A stretch of 64,000 nucleotides of DNA from NCBI GenBank assembly GCA_965215145.1, contig OZ244038.1, positions 2,480,001 through 2,544,000 on the forward strand, given 5' to 3'. Within the stretch, counting starts at the first letter, position 1. Each line of letters begins with the position of its first letter. Origin of the DNA: G965215145 sp965215145. Lineage in GTDB: Bacteria > Bacteroidota > Rhodothermia > Rhodothermales > JANQRZ01. Positions 58,496 to 64,000 of this stretch are shown piece by piece. Made by a program: the position numbers and the translations under genes. Below the pieces are notes generated by a model. The model was given only the letters and a program-made list of their open reading frames with translations. It was not told the origin of the DNA and did no database searches.

Positions 58496-58981
58496 TCAGC
58501 CGCCGCCTTCCACGGCAGCTTCATCGCGCTCGGCGGGGGCGTCGAGCGAGCGGAAGCCGTAAGCCGCGAGGGCCTCGTCGAGCTCGCCGACGAGGGCTCG
58601 GCGGAGGCCCCCGCTGAGCGCCGGGATCTTCGAGCGGCCCCCGGTGATGTACCGGCGGTGGGGGTGGAAGAGGACGCGGACGTGCCCGTCGGGCAGCGGG
58701 GCGGCGTCGAGCGATACGACGGTCCGGTAGAGCCCCCAGTTGCTCACGGTGCGTGGGGCCGTCGAGACGACGCCGGGGCCGGTTGGCGGGGCCACCTCCC
58801 ACCCGGCCTCGCGCAACGCAGAGCGCAGCCGCTCCTCTACGGCGGGGCCCTCTGCCACCGCAGGGTCCTCGGCGGCATCGGCTCCGGCAGCGCGGTAGTC
58901 TCGGTACAGCGGCGCCGTCGGCGGACTGCACCCCACAGCGAGCAGGAGCAGGGCGAGGGTGAAACCGAGGGGCCAGGGCAT
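58496..58981 (-). CDS. Hypothetical lipoprotein
   Basis: 161 aa from the ATG at 58981. Signal peptide FTLALLLLAVGCSPP with lipobox Cys18. The mature part (VEERLRSALREAGWEVA ... HVRVLFHPHRRYITGGRSKIPALSGGLRRALVGELDEALAAYGF) has no domain I recognise; it may be an alpha-beta fold with a phosphate-rich contact. The frame continues upstream of 58981 without a credible start. Located between the tmRNA and the candidate small RNA, same strand as both. Confidence 0.65.
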   Translation of the reverse strand: MPWPLGFTLALLLLAVGCSPPTAPLYRDYRAAGADAAEDPAVAEGPAVEERLRSALREAGWEVAPPTGPGVVSTAPRTVSNWGLYRTVVSLDAAPLPDGHVRVLFHPHRRYITGGRSKIPALSGGLRRALVGELDEALAAYGFRSLDAPAERDEAAVEGGG

Positions 58982-59056
58982 AGCAGAGGTGAGGGCTCGG
59001 CCGAGTATAGCCCGGGGGAGTGGGTTTGGGGAGGCAGACCTGCGGACCCGAAAGCC

Positions 59057-59099
59057 AAAAAAAGTCGAGCGGCCGTGCTCACCCAAACACGGCCGCCCG
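59057..59099 (-). terminator. Rho-independent terminator of a minus-strand RNA
   Basis: On the minus strand CGGGCGGCCGTG and CACGGCCGCTCG pair with one mismatch around a 10-nt loop, followed by ACTTTTTTTGG. The strongest U-tract in the window, yet no coding gene ends here on that strand. Confidence 0.8.
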
Positions 59100-59289
59100 A
59101 CGGCGGAGGCTAGCTTCCGTGGTGCGTGTGCGTATCAGCACGGTAGCACCTCGCTCGAGCAAGCTCCGGTCAAGGAGGCATCAGACCCGAAGCTCAACTC
59201 CACACTTTGCGAACCCTGTGCCAACGGCGCGGCGACGCGTGAGCGCCCCTCAAATCGCCCCGCCGTCGCACACCGCTGCGGCGGTGTGT
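59057..59289 (-). ncRNA. Candidate structured small RNA of unknown family
   Basis: Inferred limits are about 59289 (5' end) to the U-tract at 59057, about 230 nt. It opens with a hairpin (CACACCGC / GCGGTGTG, 8 bp). A long-range 8-bp stem GACGGCGG (59260-59267) with CCGCCGTC (59099-59106) closes a 150-nt domain with further pairs (GGCGA/TCGCC). A terminator with seven U follows. No reading frame in it is credible. Not matched to RNase P, SRP or tRNA by eye; a 6S-like RNA is possible. Promoter is weak (TTC-N21-TATCATCG). Confidence 0.45.
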
Positions 59290-59293
59290 CCGA

Positions 59294-59313
59294 TGATACA
59301 CATGGAGTGTACA
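59294..59313. promoter_or_regulatory. Operator-like palindrome upstream of the candidate RNA
   Basis: TGATACACATGGAGTGTACA has inverted TACAC/GTGTA arms around ATGGA. It overlaps the predicted -10 region of the minus-strand RNA, so it may be a regulator site. Confidence 0.4.
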
Positions 59314-59438
59314 GCACGCGAACAGGGACCCGGAGGTGCCCTGCAAGGAGCGCCGACACGTGCGAGTGAAAAGGCCGCAAAGGGGCGAGTTCTGGAGAAC
59401 CCCGACGCCGCTCGCCCCGTCGCATGCGCGCCGGAAGC

Positions 59439-59469
59439 TTGCCCGAAGGGCGCTCCGGCCTTACTTTAG
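59439..59469 (+). promoter_or_regulatory. Predicted promoter of the 31-aa basic protein (TTG-N20-TACTTTAG)
   Basis: TTG (59439-59441), a 20-bp spacer and TACTTTAG (59462-59469) precede the ATG by 36 bp. The spacer contains a hairpin (GCCGGA 59430-59435 with TCCGGC 59454-59459 overlaps both boxes). Confidence 0.45.
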
Positions 59470-59505
59470 CGGGCTGCCTCCGCCCACCCCCATTCCGAGA
59501 TTCCT

Positions 59506-59601
59506 ATGCCCTGCGGCCGTAAGCGCAAGCGCCACAAGATCGCCACCCACAAGCGGAAGAAGCGCCTCCGCAAGAACCGCCACAAGAAGAAGGGCCGGTA
59601 G
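59506..59601 (+). CDS. 31-aa very basic protein (AURKAIP1/COX24-like, bS22-type)
   Basis: MPCGRKRKRHKIATHKRKKR..., 22 of 31 residues are Lys, Arg or His. The pattern KRKRHK...HKRKKRLRKNRHKKK is that of small AURKAIP1/COX24-type proteins, known on ribosomes as mS38 in mitochondria and bS22 in mycobacteria. A near-identical small protein is common in Bacteroidota genomes to my knowledge. Own promoter-like boxes upstream and terminator 56 bp downstream make it a stand-alone gene. Ribosome binding is inference. Confidence 0.7.
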   Translation: MPCGRKRKRHKIATHKRKKRLRKNRHKKKGR

Positions 59602-59657
59602 CGCGCTCCGCCGCGTGGCTCCACCTCCGGTCGGCGTGGGGCTGCCGCACCGCATCG

Positions 59658-59687
59658 GAGCCGTGCCTCGTCGGGCGCGGCTCTTTT
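59658..59687 (+). terminator. Rho-independent terminator after the 31-aa gene
   Basis: GAGCCGTGCC (59658-59667) pairs with GGGCGCGGCTC (59673-59683), followed by TTTT. Confidence 0.75.
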
Positions 59688-59719
59688 GCTGACCCGCCCC
59701 CACCCAACGAACCCCAGCC

Positions 59720-60034
59720 ATGAGCAGCGAGACCTGGCGCGTAGCCCGCGCTTCCCTTCTCGGCACCCTCGTAGGCGGCGCCGTCGGCTTCGGGTTCGGG
59801 CTGCTGATCGCGCCGAACGAGGGGCGGCAGGCGCGCCGCCGGCTCGGCTACCTCCTCGACCGCTGGACGGCGCAGGTCGCCTCGCTGCGGGACCAGCTCC
59901 GCGACCACGAGGTCCAGAGCGACGCCCGCGCCACCGGCGCCGCGCTCGTCGCCGACGCCCGCCAGCGCGCGGAGCAGATCCTCCAGGACGCCAACGCCCT
60001 CATGGAGGAGGTTCGCCAGCGACCCCAGCTCTGA
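59720..60034 (+). CDS. YtxH-domain protein
   Basis: 104 aa. One TM-like glycine-rich segment LLGTLVGGAVGFGFGLLIAP (residues 13-32), followed by NEGRQARRRLGYLLDRW, matches the YtxH/gas-vesicle-GvpP-like family of small envelope or stress proteins. The remainder is a coiled coil (VADARQRAEQILQDANALMEEVRQ). Function not established. 67 bp before yaaA on the same strand. Confidence 0.82.
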   Translation: MSSETWRVARASLLGTLVGGAVGFGFGLLIAPNEGRQARRRLGYLLDRWTAQVASLRDQLRDHEVQSDARATGAALVADARQRAEQILQDANALMEEVRQRPQL

Positions 60035-60101
60035 GCTTCCCGTACACCCCCCTCCCCTAGCGGCTCCGCGCTCTGCCTCGGAGCCGCACCTGTTTCCGCC
60101 T

Positions 60102-61022
60102 ATGCCGAGCTTCGCCATCCTGCTGCCGAGCGCCGAGGGTAAGGCGACGGGCGGTAACCCCCTCGCCCCGGACATGTTCGACTACCGCACGTCGAACACG
60201 TTCAACTACTTCTCGGAGCTGAACCCGGAGCGCCGCGTCCTCATCAGCGCCCTCCAGGACTTCCTCGACGGCGCCGACGACGAGGCCCTCCGCAAGCTGT
60301 TCGGGGTGAGCGGCGACGACACCGTCGAGGCGGCCGTCGCCGCCAACGCCGCGCTCTACGGGAGCCCGCTCATGGCGGCCATCGACCGGTACGGGCCGGG
60401 GGTGATGTACGCGGCGATGGAGTTCCCCGAGCTCCCCACCGGCGCGCAGCGGCGGCTCCTCGAGAACGGCATCATCTTCTCCGGCCTCTTCGGACTGCTC
60501 CGGCCCGACGACCTCATCCCTGACTATCGGCTGAAGATGGACGCCTCGCTGAAGGGGGTGGGGAGGGTCTCGAAGTACTGGCGACCCATCGTCAGCCCGC
60601 ACCTCAACCGCGTGCTCGCGGGCAAGTTCGTCTGGAACCTGCTGCCGCAGGCCCACCTCGACGCGTGGGACGACGACGGCTCCTACCGGGCGATGGTGCA
60701 GATGAAGTTCTTCCGGGAGGACGAGCAGGGCGAGCGCAAGGCCGTCACGCACGGGGTCAAGGAGCTCCGCGGCGCCCTCGTCAACTTCGTCGTCCGCGAC
60801 CCCGCCGAGAGCGTGGCGGACCTCGCGGAGTGGGAGGCGCCGGGCGGCTACGAGGTCGACGAGGAGGCGACGAGCTTCGACGAGGGCACCCGGCGGGGGA
60901 CGGTGGTGATGGTGACGCGGCCGGGGTGGGAGGCGCGCCGCGCCCGCCGCCGCGCCGAGCGCGAGGCCGCCGAGGCGGAGGCCGCCGCCGCGAAGGCGGC
61001 CCGCGAGGAGGAGGAGGACTGA
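60102..61022 (+). CDS. yaaA: YaaA-family peroxide stress protein
   Basis: 306 aa. PSFAILLPSAEGKATGG is the N-terminal signature (LLPPSEGK in most members). FSGLFGLLRPDDLIPDYRLKMDASL, then FVWNLLPQAHL and LRGALVNFVVRD follow family order (YSGLYGLLRPxD..I..YRLEM). E. coli YaaA binds DNA and limits iron-dependent oxidative damage. The last 45 residues are a highly charged Ala/Glu/Arg helix beyond the family's usual end. ATG at 60102 places the conserved strand at the N-terminus. Confidence 0.9.
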   Translation: MPSFAILLPSAEGKATGGNPLAPDMFDYRTSNTFNYFSELNPERRVLISALQDFLDGADDEALRKLFGVSGDDTVEAAVAANAALYGSPLMAAIDRYGPGVMYAAMEFPELPTGAQRRLLENGIIFSGLFGLLRPDDLIPDYRLKMDASLKGVGRVSKYWRPIVSPHLNRVLAGKFVWNLLPQAHLDAWDDDGSYRAMVQMKFFREDEQGERKAVTHGVKELRGALVNFVVRDPAESVADLAEWEAPGGYEVDEEATSFDEGTRRGTVVMVTRPGWEARRARRRAEREAAEAEAAAAKAAREEEED

Positions 61023-61122
61023 GCCTCGGGCGGGGTGCGCCGCGCTTTTACGAGCCGTCTCCCACACCGTCGCTAGATTCCGGGGCCCCCTCTGGAGTCT
61101 CCCGCCTCTCGCCCCCCGCTCT

Positions 61123-61752
61123 ATGCCCGTCGTCATCGGAATCGCCGGGGGTTCCGGCTCGGGGAAGACGACGGTGCAGCGCCGGGTCGTCCGCGCCTTC
61201 GGCCGGGACCGGATCGCGCTGCTCGACCACGACTCCTACTACCGCGACCTCTCGCACCTCCCCCCCGCCGAGCGCGCCGCCTTCAACTTCGACCACCCCG
61301 ACGCGCTCGAGACGCCGCTGATGACGCGGCACCTCGACCGGCTGCTGGCCGGGGAGCCCATCGAGAAGCCGACCTACGACTTCACCACCCACAGCCGCCG
61401 CGCGGAGACGGAGACCGTCGAGCCCCACGCCGTCGTCGTCGTCGAGGGCATCCTCGTGCTGGCCGAGCCGGCGCTCGTCGAGCGGATGGACGTGAAGCTG
61501 TTCGTGGACGCCGCCGCCGACGTCCGCCTCATCCGACGCATCCAGCGCGACCTCCACGAGCGCGGGCGTGACATCGAGGCCATCCTCCAGCAGTACCAGC
61601 ACACCGTCCGCCCGATGCACCTCGAGTTCGTCGAGCCGTCGAAGCGGGTGGCCGACGTGATCATCCACCGCGGCGGCCACAACCGCGTCGCGCTCGACAT
61701 GGTGCTCGCGCACGTGCAGTCGCTGCTGAGCGAGGAGGTGCCCGTCCTGTAG
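61123..61752 (+). CDS. udk: Uridine kinase
   Basis: 209 aa. Phosphorylates uridine/cytidine for pyrimidine salvage. P-loop GIAGGSGSGKTT at residues 5-16, DHDSYYRDLSHL, FNFDHPDALET, PTYDFTTHSR and VVEGILVLAEPALVERMDVKLFVDA are all in family order, with RRIQRDLHERGRD in the lid. Normal length. Convergent with coaX, 1 bp between stops. Confidence 0.95.
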   Translation: MPVVIGIAGGSGSGKTTVQRRVVRAFGRDRIALLDHDSYYRDLSHLPPAERAAFNFDHPDALETPLMTRHLDRLLAGEPIEKPTYDFTTHSRRAETETVEPHAVVVVEGILVLAEPALVERMDVKLFVDAAADVRLIRRIQRDLHERGRDIEAILQQYQHTVRPMHLEFVEPSKRVADVIIHRGGHNRVALDMVLAHVQSLLSEEVPVL

Positions 61753-61753
61753 C

Positions 61754-62518
61754 TCAGGGGACCTCCGCCACCACCAGCGCCCGGACACCGTGCAGCACGA
61801 GTTCCGGCTCTACGCGGTCGATCTCGGGGATCCGCGCGGCGAGCCACCCGCCCCACCCGCCGGTGACGACGACGAACGGGGCCTCGCCCAGCGCCCCGGC
61901 GGTACGGCGGAGCAGCCCCTGCACGCCGTCGAGGAACGGGAGCATCACGCCCGCCTGCACGGCCTCACACGTCGAGCGGCCGATGGGAGAGGCCGGTAGC
62001 TCGGGCTCGACCTCGGGGACCTGCGCCGTCCCCCGCGCGAGCGCGCGGCGCGTGAGGTCTGGCCCGGCCGCGATGGCGCCGCCGAGGTAGCACCCGTCGG
62101 CGAGGACCTCGACCGTCACGGCCGTCCCAGCATCCACCACGACGAGCGGGCGTGTCCCCCCCCGCCCTGCGTCGGGGTAGCGCGTCCACGCGCCGGCCAC
62201 CGCCGCGACTCGGTCGGAGCCGAGCGTCTCGGGCGTGCCGTACCCCACCGCGAAGGGGAGCGGCGTGGCGGCGCTGATGACGGAGGCCCGCCGGCCCGTC
62301 GCTGCTTCGATGGCTTCGAGCAACCGTTCCGTCGCAGGCGGCACCACGGAAACGACTCCAACCCGCTCGACCCCGGAGCCATCGAGATGATCACGGAGGA
62401 ACGCGAGGAGGGTGGGCGGGGCCGTGTCCGTCTCGCACCTGAACGTGCGGGCGAGGTGCTCCCCCGCGAAGAGCCCCCCCTTGATCGCGGTGTTGCCGAT
62501 GTCCAGCGTGAGGGTCAT
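61754..62518 (-). CDS. coaX: Type III pantothenate kinase
   Basis: First step of coenzyme A synthesis. 254 aa, ASKHA fold. MTLTLDIGNTAIKGGLFAGE begins at the ATG at 62518; GSDRVAAVAGA, VVVDAGTAVTVEVL and YLGGAIAAGPDLTRRAL follow, then FVVVTGGWGGWLA. The start overlaps the birA stop as ATGA, so birA and coaX are translationally coupled. Together they supply CoA and biotin-charged carboxylase, fitting the acetyl-CoA carboxylase subunit in the same window. Confidence 0.95.
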   Translation of the reverse strand: MTLTLDIGNTAIKGGLFAGEHLARTFRCETDTAPPTLLAFLRDHLDGSGVERVGVVSVVPPATERLLEAIEAATGRRASVISAATPLPFAVGYGTPETLGSDRVAAVAGAWTRYPDAGRGGTRPLVVVDAGTAVTVEVLADGCYLGGAIAAGPDLTRRALARGTAQVPEVEPELPASPIGRSTCEAVQAGVMLPFLDGVQGLLRRTAGALGEAPFVVVTGGWGGWLAARIPEIDRVEPELVLHGVRALVVAEVP

Positions 62519-63354
62519 CGCAGCGGGAGGTCGGCCGGTAGCTCGTGGGGCGCCCGGCCGCGCAGGGTGACCTCTCCGGCGTGGAGCCGGCGCAGGCCCC
62601 CACCCGCTTGCAGGAGGAGGGCGCCGTCGGCCCCGATCCCTTCGAGCGTCCCCACCCGCTCCGCCCCCCCCCCGGCTGGTCCGACGGCGGCCCGCTCCCC
62701 CAGCCCCACCATCCGCTGCGTGAACGCTCCGCGTGTTGCGGCTCCGCCGTCGCGGAGGAGCTCGTCGTAGCGAGCTTCGAGGCGGGCGAGCAGGCGGGCG
62801 AGCAGGTCGGCCCGGGGGACCGTCCGCCCGGTGGCGAGCCGGAGCGAGGTCGCCCGGTCGGCCAGCGGGGGCGGGAAGTCCACCTGGTTCACGTTCAGCC
62901 CGACCCCGAGCACGACGAGGGGGACGCCGCCGAGGCGGGTTTCGAGCAGGAGGCCCGCCGTCTTCCGCCCCTCCAGCAGCACGTCGTTGGGCCACTTCAG
63001 CGCCGGCTCCACCGGCGCCACGAACGGAGCGACGGCCTCGGCCACAGCGACGCCGGCCATCAACGGGATCAGCCCGAGCCGCTCGACGCGCAGCGCCTCG
63101 GGCGCGGGACGGAGGACGAGCGAGAGGAGGAGGTTCTGCCCCCGCGCGTCCGCCCAAGCTCGGCCGAGCCGGCCGCGCCCCGCCGTCTGGTGCTCGGCTA
63201 CGACGAGGGCGCCTTCCGGGGCGCCCCGCTCCCCCCACCGCACCGCCTCCGCGTTCGTCGAGCCGGTGGCGCCGAACCCCCGGACCGTGCGGCCGAAGCG
63301 CGCCGTCCGCAGCAGCGGGTGGAGGTCGGCGAGGAGGGGGAGCTTGTCGGGCAT
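62515..63354 (-). CDS. birA: Biotin--[acetyl-CoA-carboxylase] ligase (class I, no HTH)
   Basis: 279 aa from the ATG at 63354. GATGSTNAEAVRWGE, AEHQTAGRGRLGRAW (biotinyl-AMP loop, GRGRxGR), LSLVLRP and ALKWPNDVLLEGRKTAGLLLE (KWPND) are the BirA signature, and LGVGLNVNQVDFP follows. There is no N-terminal winged helix, so it should not repress transcription. Upstream of coaX with a 4-bp overlap. Confidence 0.95.
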   Translation of the reverse strand: MPDKLPLLADLHPLLRTARFGRTVRGFGATGSTNAEAVRWGERGAPEGALVVAEHQTAGRGRLGRAWADARGQNLLLSLVLRPAPEALRVERLGLIPLMAGVAVAEAVAPFVAPVEPALKWPNDVLLEGRKTAGLLLETRLGGVPLVVLGVGLNVNQVDFPPPLADRATSLRLATGRTVPRADLLARLLARLEARYDELLRDGGAATRGAFTQRMVGLGERAAVGPAGGGAERVGTLEGIGADGALLLQAGGGLRRLHAGEVTLRGRAPHELPADLPLR

Positions 63355-63382
63355 GGGGGAAGGTAGGCCGCCCGGCGGGCCC

Positions 63383-63434
63383 GAACGCACCGCGGGGCGC
63401 GCCACCGTCGGCAGCGCGCCCCGCGTGTTCGGTC
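63383..63434 (-). terminator. GC-rich hairpin between birA and the T9SS gene
   Basis: GCGGGGCGCGC (63392-63402) pairs with GCGCGCCCCGC (63414-63424), extended by CCGAAC/GTTCGG with bulges. It lies 37 bp after the stop of the T9SS gene on the minus strand. Confidence 0.55.
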
Positions 63435-63470
63435 CGGCGGAGGCAGAGGCCTCTACCGGGGTGCTTCAGC

Positions 63471-64000
63471 CTACTTGACCAGCGTCAGGCGGCCCGTCTG
63501 CACCTCGGCACCGGCCTCGAGGCGGTAGACGTAGACCCCGCTGGCGAGCTCGGAGCCGTTGAAGACGGCCTCGTGCTGGCCGGCCTCGACGGTGCCGTCG
63601 ACGAGGACGGCGACCGCGCGGCCCATCACGTCGTAGACGGTGATGTTGACGTCCGTGGCCTGCTCGACAGCGAAGCGGACCGCGGTCTCACCCGAGAACG
63701 GGTTCGGGTACGCGCCCGTCACCGTCGCTGCGGCCGTGCCGGCCGTGAGGTTGCTGGAGAAGTCCCACTCGCGCACGGTCGTGCCGGGCTCCCAGGCGAA
63801 CGAGGCCGCCGGAGCGGACTCGGAGACGGCAACCATGCTGGCCGCGGTGCGCGCGGCCGGGTCCGGGTCGCCCTTCTCGAAGAAGAACTGGTCGTAGTCC
63901 TCGAAGCCGAGGGGGTTCGTCGTGCCCGCAGCGGAGACGTCGATGCGGATCTGGTAGAACCCGTCCGGAGCGGTCCCGGGGACCCGCTCGCTACGGAAGA
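63471..64000 (-). CDS. C-terminal part of a T9SS-exported protein (5' end outside window)
   Basis: Open from the window edge; the first residues read RVPGTAPDGFYQIRIDV..., a beta-rich segment, then YDQFFFEKGDPDP. The last 80 residues form a type A sorting domain: AYPNPFSGETAVRFAVEQATDV, ITVYDVMGRAVAVLVDG, GVYVYRLEAGAEVQTGRLTLVK. An in-frame ATG at 63836 is probably internal. Cargo function cannot be read from the fragment. Parallel to the T9SS gene at the left edge but not a duplicate of it. Confidence 0.85.
   Translation of the reverse strand, partial: FRSERVPGTAPDGFYQIRIDVSAAGTTNPLGFEDYDQFFFEKGDPDPAARTAASMVAVSESAPAASFAWEPGTTVREWDFSSNLTAGTAAATVTGAYPNPFSGETAVRFAVEQATDVNITVYDVMGRAVAVLVDGTVEAGQHEAVFNGSELASGVYVYRLEAGAEVQTGRLTLVK

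Noticed and set aside
58285..58524. Open minus-strand frame of 79 codons
   Set aside because: It lies across the tmRNA; the tmRNA ends and tag frame explain the sequence.
59135..59425. 96-codon minus-strand frame
   Set aside because: Overlaps the candidate RNA and promoter region; low-complexity composition without start context or motifs.

Overview
The window looks like a chromosomal stretch of a high-GC bacterium of the phylum Rhodothermota (Rhodothermaeota, Bacteroidota-related; Salinibacter, Rubricoccus and Rubrivirga relatives). The evidence is: genes ending in type IX secretion (T9SS) C-terminal sorting domains at both edges; a pair of GWxTD-domain proteins; a class I HMG-CoA reductase (mevalonate pathway); a tmRNA tag ANDYSYALAA of the Salinibacter/Bacteroidota type; and promoter-like TTG-N20-TAnnTT boxes instead of sigma70 boxes. 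No plasmid, phage, CRISPR or rRNA genes were seen. The species is inferred only to phylum.

Layout. 1-6.7 kb: end of a T9SS-exported protein, aroB and a TamB-like giant envelope protein. 6.8-11.7 kb: a lipoprotein with an HEQAH motif, RNase R, a membrane-anchored archaemetzincin-like protein with a damaged active site, and a small conserved hypothetical. 11.9-19.2 kb: an NSS transporter, a penicillin-acylase family hydrolase, an orphan ParA, Lnt (with Ser in place of the catalytic Cys) and Maf. 19.3-33.7 kb: a signalling-rich block with a glutamine amidotransferase, single-domain receivers, an Hpt/receiver pair split by an in-frame TAG, tRNA-Arg(CCG), a CheB-CheR-PAS-GAF-histidine kinase broken by a one-base frameshift, a stand-alone CheB, and an OmpR-type two-component pair next to a duplicated spondin-type lipoprotein. 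33.9-43.7 kb: HMG-CoA reductase, sulfotransferase, patatin, a PhaR/phasin cluster, an EF-G-like GTPase, tsaB and accD.

43.6-47.0 kb is the accessory region. A lower-GC, two-gene cassette (a 53-aa basic protein and a TIR/deoxyribosyltransferase-like protein) sits exactly behind accD and is bounded by a 128-bp direct duplication of the accD 3' end. It is followed by a frameshifted GNAT gene interrupted by an IS5-type element, whose transposase carries two separate 15-bp tandem arrays (11 copies and 5 copies), and by a decayed DUF1772 gene. 47.1-57.0 kb: a GAF protein, the two GWxTD proteins, and a membrane polyferredoxin with an FAD oxidoreductase. 57.1-64 kb: nadK, tmRNA, a candidate new structured RNA on the minus strand, a 31-aa basic ribosomal-type protein, YtxH, yaaA, udk, coaX-birA and a second T9SS cargo.

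How parts fit: a repeated TCAC(G/A) box with an 11-bp period lies upstream of the spondin lipoprotein and of the FAD oxidoreductase, and a single box lies upstream of the OmpR-type regulator. All three of these genes share GTGACAAC-N18/19-TA promoters, suggesting a small regulon of that regulator. Intergenic regions are rich in palindromes of two families (GTAGGGGCG and CCCCTTCGAAGGGG), and a MITE-like element lies between the EF-G-like gene and tsaB.
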